From NCBI RefSeq assembly GCF_038024125.1, contig NZ_CP150662.1:2497501-2561500 (forward strand): a DNA stretch of 64,000 nucleotides, written 5' to 3'. The notes under the pieces were generated by a model, which saw only the letters and a program-made list of their open reading frames with translations, was not told where the DNA came from and ran no database searches. Positions 14,885 through 23,195 of the stretch are shown piece by piece (the first letter of the stretch is position 1; the number at the start of each line of letters is the position of its first letter). A program made the position numbers and the translations under genes. This stretch comes from Polaribacter gangjinensis. Lineage in GTDB: Bacteria > Bacteroidota > Bacteroidia > Flavobacteriales > Flavobacteriaceae.

Positions 14885-17833
14885 ATGAAACTTATAAAAC
14901 ATATTCTGCTTATTTTATTTTTATTACCTGCTTCAATTCAATCAATATTTGCTCAAAAAGGAGTGGAAAAAAGTACTACTGTCTCCTTTGGTAATAGAGC
15001 CAATAATAACCAAAATGGATTTGATTTTTCGGGAGTTAAATTTGGATATCAATTTGTGAATTGTGGTGGTAATGTAGTAATGGGTGTTAACTACTCTAAA
15101 AATGCAAATTTTACAACTTATTGGTATAATGGAAAATCATACAATAAACAAGCAATAGGTGCTGAATTGTGGCCAAAACCAAATGAAGTTGAAATTAATA
15201 CTGTGAAAGCAGATTTGTATTTTAAAAACCAAAATTTAGGCAGTGTTAAACTAAATTACATTGTAGGAAATTTTGCAGGCTGTTTTGGAGAAACACATGA
15301 TGTTTTAAAACAAGTTGGAAAAAACTCAACATCAAAAGAATACAAAGACAATATAAATGATTTAAGTTTACAAAACATTCAAGTTATAGCTGCAAGAGCA
15401 ATAGGATTATGGAGAGAGCCTAAAATAAATGATAAACTTAATTTACTTCAAAAACAGAAGGAAGAAGAAAAAATTAATGCCAAGGTTTTTCAGCTAGAGA
15501 AAGATGCGAATTTGCAAATTGCATTAGGTAATTTTAAGAATGCAAAACTTAAGTTTGAAGAGGCTTATAAATTGCAACCATCAGACAAACTTAAAGCAGA
15601 AATTGAAAAAGCAAATAATTTACTGCTTAAAAAAGATAAAGAAGACAAAATACAAGCAAAATTAAATGAAGCATATAATTTATTAAATAGTAACAACTTC
15701 GAATTGGCTCTTTCCAAATTTAAAGAGGTTTATGCGGTCCATCCAACAGAAACTATAAAGCAACAAATTGAGTATATCACTAAAAAAATAGAAGAGAAAA
15801 AAAATAATACCACTTCAGATACTACAATAAAAAATAATTCGAATATATCTAATAATACTACTTATTCAAAAAAAAGTAATCCTAAAAGAACGACTACAAA
15901 TACAACTACAAATTCTAAACGTACATACAATACTAAATTAACGAACACTCAAAATGCTGCTATTGATTATGCTATATCTAATTATGAGCTTAATTTACAG
16001 CGTAAATTAAGAGAACAAGATCGATTGTATGAACAAAGAAGAAAAGAACAATTAGAAGAGGAAAGAAAATGGCAAGCAGAACAAAGAAAAGAAAGAAAAA
16101 GAATACGTGAAGCAGCTATTCAAGAAGCTAATTATCAAAAATATATAAAAGAACAAAAAGAAAGAGAAAGAATTGCTAAAATTGAAGAAGAAAAAAGATT
16201 CAATAATTGGCTTAGAAATGAAAAAGCACGACTAGATAATCAATTAACAAACTGGAATAACAATGTTTTAGCTTTTATCAATAAAGTAGATAAAACTTAT
16301 AGTATTGGAAAAGCAGAAAATAATATAGAGTATTTTGATAAACTTATTCAAACTTTAGATAACATAATAATTGCTCCAAATATTCCAGTGCTGGATAAGT
16401 CTATTTTTATAGATGATATTATCAATAAAACAAAAGGTTATCAAAATATATACTCAAAATACAATTATCGAAATTTTATTCCAGAAGAGATAAAAAATAA
16501 TTTAGAGAAAGTTTATCTCTATGCAAAATCCCATTATGGATATCATCCAGCTACACAATATCAACAAATTTTTACTCATAATAAATCAAAAAACAAGTCT
16601 GATAGAATTAACGATATATTAATTAGAAAAACGAGTATAGCAAAAAAAGCTTTTAAAGATGGTGACATTAAAGTAGCTCTTTTTGAATATATTTCTGCAA
16701 TTATAAATTCCAATGATTTTTTAGAATCTTATAATAAACCAAATCTAGAAAATTTTAGACATCACATAAATTTTGGCTACATATTGTATTATAATGGAAA
16801 TTTAGATTATGCAAAAGCATATTTAAAAAAAGGGCTAGAATATTACGAAAAAAATAAAATATATTCTCCTGAATATTTTGAAGCCTACTCTCATCTTATT
16901 TCTGCTTATACTAAGAAAGATTATCCAAAAGAATTTATCGTAGATATTGAAAATTTTGAAAAAAGATTAAAAAAATCATTTAATATAAATAAACTTGATA
17001 AAATAAATATTAAATCAAATAATATTAGTGTTGATAAAAACCTACAGCAATCATATTTCAGGGTTTTAGCACACGGTTACCAGAGTTTGGAAGGATGGAA
17101 TTCCATGGTAAAAACAAAGCATAAAATAAGTCATAATAGCATATTAAATGAAGCAAAGAGTATGATAAAAAAGACTGACAATATATATGAATTAGGAAAT
17201 GTTATTGGTGATTTAGTAGGGTATTTAAAGTATAGGGAAGAAAATTTCTATAAAAAATATTTGACTGAATTTAGTGAAAAAAGAATTTTACCTAATTATA
17301 AAAAAAATGAAGATCTAATTACCTTAATTAGAAACTCTTATAATAATAAAGATTATGAGTTAACAGAAAAATTAGGAAAAGAATTTATATTGAATAACTC
17401 TATTTCTCCCTCTAATTATCCAGACGAAATTAATTTGGCAATAAGATCTGCAATTTTTAATGGAAATTTTGAAACTGGTTTAACTTTTGCGCATTATTCT
17501 CTTTATCGTAAGAAATATCAAACAAGAGAAAGTTCTATTAGAGATACTTCCGATGAAAAATATGCTTTGTTGTTAATAAATCTTATAATGCTAAATAAAA
17601 CCGGGCACTTTTATTTAATTTTTGATCAAGACAATAAAGAAATAGAAAAAGGAACTCAAATTACTTTTTACATTCAAAAAGATTTGGCAGCATTTGCTTC
17701 CTCCCAAAAGGATGGAGTTTATGGTTATGAAATTTTAGAGAATATTGTTAAAAAGTTTAGTGAGAAAAAAAATAATTCACCGGCAATTTTATATATCTAC
17801 AATGCTATTAACGATGCTAAAACAAAAATATAA
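14885..17833 (+). CDS. Large secreted TPR-like/coiled-coil protein of unknown function
   Basis: I do not recognise this family. In order, the 982 residues show: a signal peptide ending near IFAQ; a ~150-residue N-terminal domain rich in beta-type sequence with three cysteines; two TPR-like helical repeats (ALGNFKNAKLKFEEAYKLQPS and LNSNNFELALSKFKEVYAVHPT, about 205-305); a low-complexity Asn/Thr/Ser/Lys linker (about 310-360); a highly charged Arg/Glu/Lys coiled coil (about 375-450); and a long C-terminal helical region with further TPR-like stretches (YILYYNGNLDYAKAYLKKGLEYYEK). It sits 3 bp after the FGE-like gene and 2 bp before a 51-residue secreted ORF. The layout suggests an extracytoplasmic scaffold, perhaps envelope-associated (inference). 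Confidence 0.75.
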   Translation: MKLIKHILLILFLLPASIQSIFAQKGVEKSTTVSFGNRANNNQNGFDFSGVKFGYQFVNCGGNVVMGVNYSKNANFTTYWYNGKSYNKQAIGAELWPKPNEVEINTVKADLYFKNQNLGSVKLNYIVGNFAGCFGETHDVLKQVGKNSTSKEYKDNINDLSLQNIQVIAARAIGLWREPKINDKLNLLQKQKEEEKINAKVFQLEKDANLQIALGNFKNAKLKFEEAYKLQPSDKLKAEIEKANNLLLKKDKEDKIQAKLNEAYNLLNSNNFELALSKFKEVYAVHPTETIKQQIEYITKKIEEKKNNTTSDTTIKNNSNISNNTTYSKKSNPKRTTTNTTTNSKRTYNTKLTNTQNAAIDYAISNYELNLQRKLREQDRLYEQRRKEQLEEERKWQAEQRKERKRIREAAIQEANYQKYIKEQKERERIAKIEEEKRFNNWLRNEKARLDNQLTNWNNNVLAFINKVDKTYSIGKAENNIEYFDKLIQTLDNIIIAPNIPVLDKSIFIDDIINKTKGYQNIYSKYNYRNFIPEEIKNNLEKVYLYAKSHYGYHPATQYQQIFTHNKSKNKSDRINDILIRKTSIAKKAFKDGDIKVALFEYISAIINSNDFLESYNKPNLENFRHHINFGYILYYNGNLDYAKAYLKKGLEYYEKNKIYSPEYFEAYSHLISAYTKKDYPKEFIVDIENFEKRLKKSFNINKLDKINIKSNNISVDKNLQQSYFRVLAHGYQSLEGWNSMVKTKHKISHNSILNEAKSMIKKTDNIYELGNVIGDLVGYLKYREENFYKKYLTEFSEKRILPNYKKNEDLITLIRNSYNNKDYELTEKLGKEFILNNSISPSNYPDEINLAIRSAIFNGNFETGLTFAHYSLYRKKYQTRESSIRDTSDEKYALLLINLIMLNKTGHFYLIFDQDNKEIEKGTQITFYIQKDLAAFASSQKDGVYGYEILENIVKKFSEKKNNSPAILYIYNAINDAKTKI

Positions 17834-17835
17834 TT

Positions 17836-17991
17836 ATGAAAAAGGATAGTATTCTAATCTTCCTTTTAGTTTGTCTAAATGGTTTTAGTCAATTAAATAT
17901 TCCAGCCCATTTTACGTATGTAAACGAAGTTAATTACAATGAATATTTAGGAGATAGTCCGCAAGTATATGAACAAAAAATTGGTAAATAA
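17836..17991 (+). CDS. 51-residue secreted small protein or truncated gene
   Basis: The frame starts 2 bp after the stop of the 982-residue gene and has a convincing signal peptide (MKKDSILIFLLVCLNGFSQ), then about 32 residues beginning LNIPAHFTYVNEVNYNEYL. It may be a real small secreted protein co-translated with its neighbours, or the 5' stub of a longer gene lost by deletion, since the convergent zinc-ribbon gene ends only 13 bp further on. The mature part matches no family I know. Confidence 0.5.
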   Translation: MKKDSILIFLLVCLNGFSQLNIPAHFTYVNEVNYNEYLGDSPQVYEQKIGK

Positions 17992-18004
17992 AAATTGATG
18001 TAAC

Positions 18005-18628
18005 TTATTTATTTGAATAATTTTTAAGTAAATCACTTTCTAAAATAGATAATTTTTTTATAATCAAATCTCTGTTTTTTGCAGATTTAATCCAATTTGG
18101 CAAATTGGTTATCAAAGAATATTTATGTCTGTTTTTACCATCTCTAATTTTAGCACCAACATACTCTTTTAAAAAATCTAAATGCTCTAGATTGTAAGCC
18201 CAAAGTACATTCGATTTTATAGCTGTTTGTAACCATAAATCCATCCCAAAATAAGGGTCATTTGGATGGTTTTTCAAGTATTTTTTCCAGGTAATTTCAT
18301 ATTCATTCTCTTTTTTACAAGTTTCGCATGTTCCAAGTAGCTGCTGTTTTGTTTCTTTTGTAGGCTTGGTTAAAAAATGTAAATTACTTCCACAAGACTT
18401 GCAAGTTCTCAGTATTTTTCCAACATACAATCCAAACCAAACATTAGTTTCTTTTAATGAGTACTGACAATTTGTACAGTTATATTGCGCTTTATATTCT
18501 AATGGAATCGCTAAATTTTTGTTTTTTAATGAAGCTGTTATGATGCCTAATTGCAAACATTTAGGACATTTTACATATATTTTTTCACTGAAATAGTTAG
18601 TGCTTACCTTTGAATTAGAATGTTCCAT
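18005..18628 (-). CDS. Double zinc-ribbon protein, function unknown
   Basis: The 207-residue protein has four CxxC knuckles in order: CPKC, CTNC, CKSC and CETC, in the first ~110 residues, which would make two zinc ribbons. A helical C-terminal half contains HPNDPYFGMDLWLQTAIKSNVLWAYNLEHLDFLKEYVGAKIR. No signal peptide or membrane segment. The ribbons suggest a nucleic-acid or protein contact role; no specific function can be assigned. It begins 8 bp downstream of the exonuclease/GIY-YIG gene and may be co-transcribed with it. Confidence 0.8.
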   Translation of the reverse strand: MEHSNSKVSTNYFSEKIYVKCPKCLQLGIITASLKNKNLAIPLEYKAQYNCTNCQYSLKETNVWFGLYVGKILRTCKSCGSNLHFLTKPTKETKQQLLGTCETCKKENEYEITWKKYLKNHPNDPYFGMDLWLQTAIKSNVLWAYNLEHLDFLKEYVGAKIRDGKNRHKYSLITNLPNWIKSAKNRDLIIKKLSILESDLLKNYSNK

Positions 18629-18636
18629 AATGCAGA

Positions 18637-19989
18637 TTATTTTTTTTCTTTCCTCAAATACGATGCTAAAATACGCTGAATATCTCTATTATCTTTTTGT
18701 GGATTGACAAAAAACTGATAATCTTCAGGCTTTTCTAAAAGTACTGATTGTTGTCTTTCTACAAAACCAAAACCTTTGTAAATTCCGTCTAGAATTAAGG
18801 CAAAACCAATTTCATCTTCAGTTCTTCCTGTTTCTTTAATGACTAAGTTTTTTGCTCCAATTCCAACAGATTTGATGGCTTCTTTTACTCTAAAATTGTA
18901 GTTTTCCACACTTTCTTCATCACAACAAATTCCTTTACATTCTTTGATTTGATAGTGAAAACAGCTCGAAACATTGGTTTGTAAATGACAATATTTTGGG
19001 CACAATTCAAACTCTGTGCACAAATATTCTAAATGACTTCTGCATTCTGAAACCGTGTAATATTTGGTAATTGGATTGGGTACTAATTTTAATCGATTGT
19101 AAGCCAAATGCAAAATCCCTTTTTGATCTTCGTATGAAAATAATCCTACAGCTTCTCCCGCTTTTCTTTGCGCTCTGTTGTATTTTGGATAAATATGTTT
19201 GATTTCTGAGGATTCTAATAACAACGCTAGTAATTCACTACCAGTGATTGTGAATGAAATATCTGCGATTTCCAAACACATATTTTGCTCTTTTTTCTTT
19301 TTGTCATAAAAATGACTAATCACTCGTTGCTTGATATTATTCGCTTTACCAACGTAAATCACCTCTTTTGCAGCGTTTTTAAAATAATAGACTCCAAAAG
19401 TTTCAGGCAAATTATCCACTACAATTTTATCCAATAAGGGAGGCAAAGTGGCTTGTCTGGATTTTGAATTCAAAAAACTATTGATGATGAATTGATCATC
19501 TCTTTCAATCAATCTTCTGAATAATTCTGTGGTGGCTTCAGCATCGCCTTTGGCTCTGTGTCGTCCGTGAATTGGAATGTTTTCAGCACTGCAAATGGCT
19601 CCTAAACTGTAAGATTTTAACCCGGGAATTATTTTTCGTGACAAACGAACTGTACACAATTTTTTTCGCTTGAAGTCAAATCCCAAACTTTTGAATTCAT
19701 CTTGAATGATGTTGTAATCGAAATTTACGTTGTGTGCTACAAAAATGGTGTCTTGTGTAAATTCGGCAACTTTTTTGGCAATTTCATAAAACTTTGGCGC
19801 ATTTCGAACCATAGCATTGTCAATTCCTGTCAGATTTGTAATAAAAGGAGGAATATTTTGCTCAGGATTTACGAGTGTTGTAAACTCATCAATAACTTGT
19901 TTTCCATCAAAAAGAAAGATAGAAATCTCGGTTATTTTTTGACCTTTATAGCCATTTCCTGTGGTTTCTATGTCAACTACTGAAAACAA
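18637..19989 (-). CDS. DnaQ-type 3'-5' exonuclease fused to a UvrC-like GIY-YIG nuclease, TTG start
   Basis: Residues 1-170 form a DEDD exonuclease (FSVVDIETTG; HNVNFDYNII; HRAKGDAEATTELF). Residues about 195-280 form a GIY-YIG nuclease domain (FGVYYFKNAAKEVIYVGKANNIKQRV), and the remainder resembles the cysteine-bearing region seen after GIY-YIG in UvrC/Cho-like proteins (CPKYCHLQTNVSSCFHYQIKECKGICC). The likely role is DNA repair or nucleotide excision. The start is forced: TTG at 19989-19987 follows directly on the in-frame rpe TAA stop, and the first downstream ATG would lose the catalytic DxE motif. The gene abuts rpe with no gap, so it is probably translationally coupled. Confidence 0.88.
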   Translation of the reverse strand: MFSVVDIETTGNGYKGQKITEISIFLFDGKQVIDEFTTLVNPEQNIPPFITNLTGIDNAMVRNAPKFYEIAKKVAEFTQDTIFVAHNVNFDYNIIQDEFKSLGFDFKRKKLCTVRLSRKIIPGLKSYSLGAICSAENIPIHGRHRAKGDAEATTELFRRLIERDDQFIINSFLNSKSRQATLPPLLDKIVVDNLPETFGVYYFKNAAKEVIYVGKANNIKQRVISHFYDKKKKEQNMCLEIADISFTITGSELLALLLESSEIKHIYPKYNRAQRKAGEAVGLFSYEDQKGILHLAYNRLKLVPNPITKYYTVSECRSHLEYLCTEFELCPKYCHLQTNVSSCFHYQIKECKGICCDEESVENYNFRVKEAIKSVGIGAKNLVIKETGRTEDEIGFALILDGIYKGFGFVERQQSVLLEKPEDYQFFVNPQKDNRDIQRILASYLRKEKK

Positions 19990-20646
19990 TTAATTGATCA
20001 ATTTCTTTAATTCAGCAATGGTTTCTGTAGGATTTTTAGCACTAAAAACATAACTTCCAGCAACTAAAACATTGGCACCAACTTCAATCAACTTATTGGC
20101 ATTTTGATTGGTAACGCCTCCATCAATTTCTATCAAACAAGAAGACTTCGTAAAATCAATCAAGTTTTTTAGCTGTTGAATTTTTTTGTAGGTATTTTCA
20201 ATAAACGATTGTCCGCCAAAACCAGGATTTACACTCATTAAACACACCAAATCCAAATCAATAATGATGTCTTCTAAAACCGCAATTGGTGTATGTGGAT
20301 TTATCGCAACTCCAGCTTTCATTCCAGCAGCTTTAATAGCTTGAATTGTTCTATGCAAATGCGTACAAGCTTCATAATGAACTGTTAAGATATTCGAACC
20401 CAAATCTGCAAATGTTTGGATGTATCTGTCTGGATCTACAATCATCAAATGGACATCAATGGTTTTTTTGGCGTGTTTTGAAATTGATTTCAAAACAGGC
20501 ATTCCAAACGAAATATTGGGTACAAAAACGCCATCCATAATGTCAATGTGAAACCAATCTGCATCACTATTATTCACCATTTCTATATCACGTTGTAAGT
20601 TTGCGAAGTCAGCAGCTAAGATTGAAGGAGCTATTAAATTACTCAT
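19990..20646 (-). CDS. rpe: Ribulose-phosphate 3-epimerase
   Basis: Rpe interconverts ribulose-5-phosphate and xylulose-5-phosphate in the pentose phosphate pathway. The 218-residue TIM barrel shows the family signatures IAPSILAADFANL, WFHIDIMDGVFVPNISFG, VHLMIVDPDRYI, SVNPGFGGQSFI and EIDGGV, which carry the metal ligands and catalytic Asp residues. Full length. Its stop codon is immediately followed by the TTG start of the nuclease gene. The rpoD terminator lies upstream, so it has its own promoter, which I could not locate. Confidence 0.96.
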   Translation of the reverse strand: MSNLIAPSILAADFANLQRDIEMVNNSDADWFHIDIMDGVFVPNISFGMPVLKSISKHAKKTIDVHLMIVDPDRYIQTFADLGSNILTVHYEACTHLHRTIQAIKAAGMKAGVAINPHTPIAVLEDIIIDLDLVCLMSVNPGFGGQSFIENTYKKIQQLKNLIDFTKSSCLIEIDGGVTNQNANKLIEVGANVLVAGSYVFSAKNPTETIAELKKLIN

Positions 20647-20691
20647 TTGTAAGTTTTTTTTGATGTTGTAAAAATAATCATATTAAAACAA

Positions 20692-20721
20692 AAAACTCCC
20701 GAAAATTATTCGAGAGTTTTT
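20692..20721 (-). terminator. Rho-independent terminator of rpoD
   Basis: AACTCCCGAA and TTCGAGAGTT arms (one mismatch) with an A-run on the left, which becomes the U-run on the minus-strand transcript. It lies 20 bp past the rpoD stop and upstream of rpe. Confidence 0.75.
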
Positions 20722-20739
20722 GCTTTTTTATTTTCAATT

Positions 20740-21603
20740 TTATCCTAAATACGTCATCAAAATTTTACTTCTTGAGGTATGTTTCAAACGTCTAATCGCT
20801 TTTTCTTTGATTTGACGCACACGTTCGCGAGTTAAATCAAAGGTTTCTCCAATTTCTTCTAAAGTCATTGGTTGGTGTTCTCCCAAACCAAAATACAATT
20901 TTACAACATCTGCCTCACGTGGAGTTAATGTTTCTAAAGCTCTGTTAATTTCGATTCTCAATGATTCGTGAATCAATTCTTTATCAGGATTTGGAGATTC
21001 ACCAGAGTTTAAAACGTCGTATAAATTAGAATCTTCACCTTCAATCAATGGAGCATCCATAGAAACGTGACGTCCAGAATTTTTCATAGATTCTTTTACA
21101 TCATTTACAGTCATATCTAGTTTTTTAGCAATTTCTTCAGCACTTGGTGGGCGCTCATTTTCTTGCTCTAAAAACGCATACATTTTGTTGATTTTGTTAA
21201 TCGAACCAATTTTATTCAATGGTAAACGCACAATTCTTGATTGCTCAGCCAATGCCTGTAAAATTGATTGACGAATCCACCAAACAGCGTAGGAAATAAA
21301 TTTAAAACCTCTTGTTTCATCAAAACGTTTTGCAGCTTTAATCAATCCTAAGTTTCCTTCGTTGATTAAATCTGGCAAAGTCAATCCTTGGTTTTGGTAT
21401 TGTTTTGCTACAGAAACCACGAATCTTAAATTGGCTTTGGTCAATTTTTCTAAGGATCTTTGGTCACCTGCTTTGATTAGCTGCGCTAATTCTACTTCTT
21501 CATCTGCAGTAATTAGATCTACTTTTCCAATTTCTTGTAAGTATTTGTCTAATGATGCAGTTTCTCTGTTGGTAACCTGTTTTGTAATTTTAAGTTGTCT
21601 CAT
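20740..21603 (-). CDS. rpoD: Primary RNA polymerase sigma factor (Bacteroidetes-type RpoD)
   Basis: The 287-residue protein has a short region 1.2 ([25 protein letters not shown]), region 2 ([54 protein letters not shown]), region 3 and region 4 ([28 protein letters not shown]). The absence of a long region 1.1 and the size are typical of the Bacteroidetes housekeeping sigma factor. That factor recognises TAnnTTTG at -7 and TTG near -33, which matches several promoters seen in this window. Transcribed alone, with its own terminator. Confidence 0.96.
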   Translation of the reverse strand: MRQLKITKQVTNRETASLDKYLQEIGKVDLITADEEVELAQLIKAGDQRSLEKLTKANLRFVVSVAKQYQNQGLTLPDLINEGNLGLIKAAKRFDETRGFKFISYAVWWIRQSILQALAEQSRIVRLPLNKIGSINKINKMYAFLEQENERPPSAEEIAKKLDMTVNDVKESMKNSGRHVSMDAPLIEGEDSNLYDVLNSGESPNPDKELIHESLRIEINRALETLTPREADVVKLYFGLGEHQPMTLEEIGETFDLTRERVRQIKEKAIRRLKHTSRSKILMTYLG

Positions 21604-21734
21604 CTAATGATTTGATAGATTTTTAGTTCGTAAAATTTTGACTACAATTCATTATACGTATCAAAACAACATTTTGTTACAAAAAAGTAAAAAATATTTT
21701 TAAATAAATTTTAAACGTCAAAAATGATGAAGCT

Positions 21735-21817
21735 CTTTGTGAAACTAGGTGATTACTTTGTGTGACTTTGTGGAATAACTTTTACACAAAAGTCACAGAG
21801 AAGTCACAAAAAATACA
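21735..21817. repeat. Intergenic CTTTGTG repeat cluster with inverted copy
   Basis: CTTTGTG occurs three times as direct repeats; TGTGACTTTGTG (21762-21773) is followed by its near-perfect inverse CACAAAAGTCACA (21786-21798) and another AGTCACAAA. The 236-bp gap between rpoD and the kinase gene holds this and no coding frame. I saw no -7 element for rpoD in it. Confidence 0.55.
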
Positions 21818-21839
21818 AAGAAAAATAAAAGAGAATTTT

Positions 21840-22454
21840 TTAAAATAACCCATTGATTTGAGCATCAATTCTATCGATTATATAACCCAAATCTTCTTGA
21901 TTGCTAACAAAATCGAGATTGTCAACATCAATAATCAGTAATTTTCCTTTGGTGTATGTAGAAATCCAAGCTTCATATCGTTCATTCAATCTGCTCAAAT
22001 AATCAATACTGATGCTGTTTTCATATTCTCTACCACGTTTGTGAATTTGACCAACTAATGTAGCAATATTGGCTCGCAAATAAATCAATAAATCTGGTGG
22101 AGTAATTAAATTTTCCATCAATTCGAATAAGGAGCTGTAATTGTGAAAATCTCTGTTAGTCATCAAACCCATTGCATGTAAGTTGGGCGCGAAAATATGC
22201 GCATCTTCATAAATGGTTCTGTCTTGAATGATATTTTTTCCAGATTCTCTCAATTCTAAAATCTGACGAAAACGACTGTTTAAAAAATAAACTTGCAAAT
22301 TGAAAGACCAACGTTCCATTTCTCCATAAAAATCGTCTAAATACGGATTTTCATCAACAGACTCAAAATGTGGTTTCCATTTATAATGTTTGGCTAAAAG
22401 TTGGGTAAGTGTGGTTTTCCCAGCACCAATATTTCCTGCAATTGCAACGTGCAT
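21840..22454 (-). CDS. Deoxynucleoside kinase (deoxyadenosine/deoxyguanosine kinase family)
   Basis: The 204-residue kinase has a P-loop (IAGNIGAGKTTL), the substrate-site segment FESVDENPYLDDFYGEMERWSFNLQVYFL, the DRT motif in IIQDRTIYEDAHIF, and a LID-like region GREYENSISIDYL with basic residues. It phosphorylates deoxynucleosides for salvage, using ATP; which base it prefers cannot be said. Full length, cytoplasmic. Its 63-bp upstream gap to the response regulator suggests it may be read through from that operon or have its own promoter. Confidence 0.93.
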   Translation of the reverse strand: MHVAIAGNIGAGKTTLTQLLAKHYKWKPHFESVDENPYLDDFYGEMERWSFNLQVYFLNSRFRQILELRESGKNIIQDRTIYEDAHIFAPNLHAMGLMTNRDFHNYSSLFELMENLITPPDLLIYLRANIATLVGQIHKRGREYENSISIDYLSRLNERYEAWISTYTKGKLLIIDVDNLDFVSNQEDLGYIIDRIDAQINGLF

Positions 22455-22517
22455 ATTGTAAATTCTATGTTAGTAAAAAACGAGTTGCTAAAGTAATAAA
22501 AAAAGATAGTATTGTGA

Positions 22518-23195
22518 TTAATAAATTAATTTGTACCCGAAACCACGAACATTGATGATTTGAATAGTTGGGTCGTATTGTAGTTTTTTTCGAAGTTTAC
22601 TGATAAAAACATCCATACTTCTGGCATTGAAAAAATCATCATTCCCCCATAATTTATTCAGGATGAAAGTTCTATCTAACAATTCATTTTTCTTTTCTGA
22701 CAATTGAAAAAGCAATTCAGCCTCTCTTGATGTCAATTGAAAGGTTTTTTCGTTGAATGATAAGGTTTGTTTCGTAAAATTAAAGTGATATTTTCCAATT
22801 TCGATGGCCTCTAAATTGGTTTGAAATTCAATTCTGTTAAGCAAAGATTTGATTCTAACAATCAATTCTTCCATGGAAAAAGGTTTTTTTAGATAGTCAT
22901 TTCCTCCCAATTGAAACCCTTCTAAAACATCTGAAGTTTGCGATTTTGCAGTTAAAAAAATAATCGGAATTCGTTTGTTTTCTTGTCGAATTTCTTTTGC
23001 CAAAGTAAAACCATCTTTTTTGGGCATCATGACATCCAATACCAAAATTTCAGGCGTTTCTTTTTGATAGATTTTAAAAGCTTCTTCGCCATTTGATGCT
23101 AAAAAAACAGTAAAATCTCTCGATTCTAAACTCTCTTTTACAATCATTCCTAAACTTGCTTCGTCTTCTGCTAGCAGAATTTTTATTTTAGTCAT
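22518..23195 (-). CDS. OmpR-family response regulator (RprY-like)
   Basis: An N-terminal receiver domain (LLAEDEASLG; phosphoacceptor Asp in ILVLDVMMPKKDGF; IIFLTAKSQ; LKKPF) is joined to a C-terminal winged-helix DNA-binding domain (LTSREAELLFQLSE...RSMDVFISKLRKKL...IINVRGFGYKL). Its start overlaps the end of the histidine kinase gene by 8 bp, so the two form a coupled pair. The likely targets are the divergent GLPGLI/barrel genes, whose promoter carries 10-bp direct repeats of the kind OmpR-type dimers bind (inference). Confidence 0.93.
   Translation of the reverse strand: MTKIKILLAEDEASLGMIVKESLESRDFTVFLASNGEEAFKIYQKETPEILVLDVMMPKKDGFTLAKEIRQENKRIPIIFLTAKSQTSDVLEGFQLGGNDYLKKPFSMEELIVRIKSLLNRIEFQTNLEAIEIGKYHFNFTKQTLSFNEKTFQLTSREAELLFQLSEKKNELLDRTFILNKLWGNDDFFNARSMDVFISKLRKKLQYDPTIQIINVRGFGYKLIY

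Noticed and set aside
15781..16210. Low-complexity Asn/Thr and Arg/Glu/Lys stretches as possible CRISPR or tandem DNA repeats
   Set aside because: The bias is at the protein level (linker and coiled coil); there is no regular DNA repeat/spacer pattern. I saw no CRISPR array anywhere in the window.
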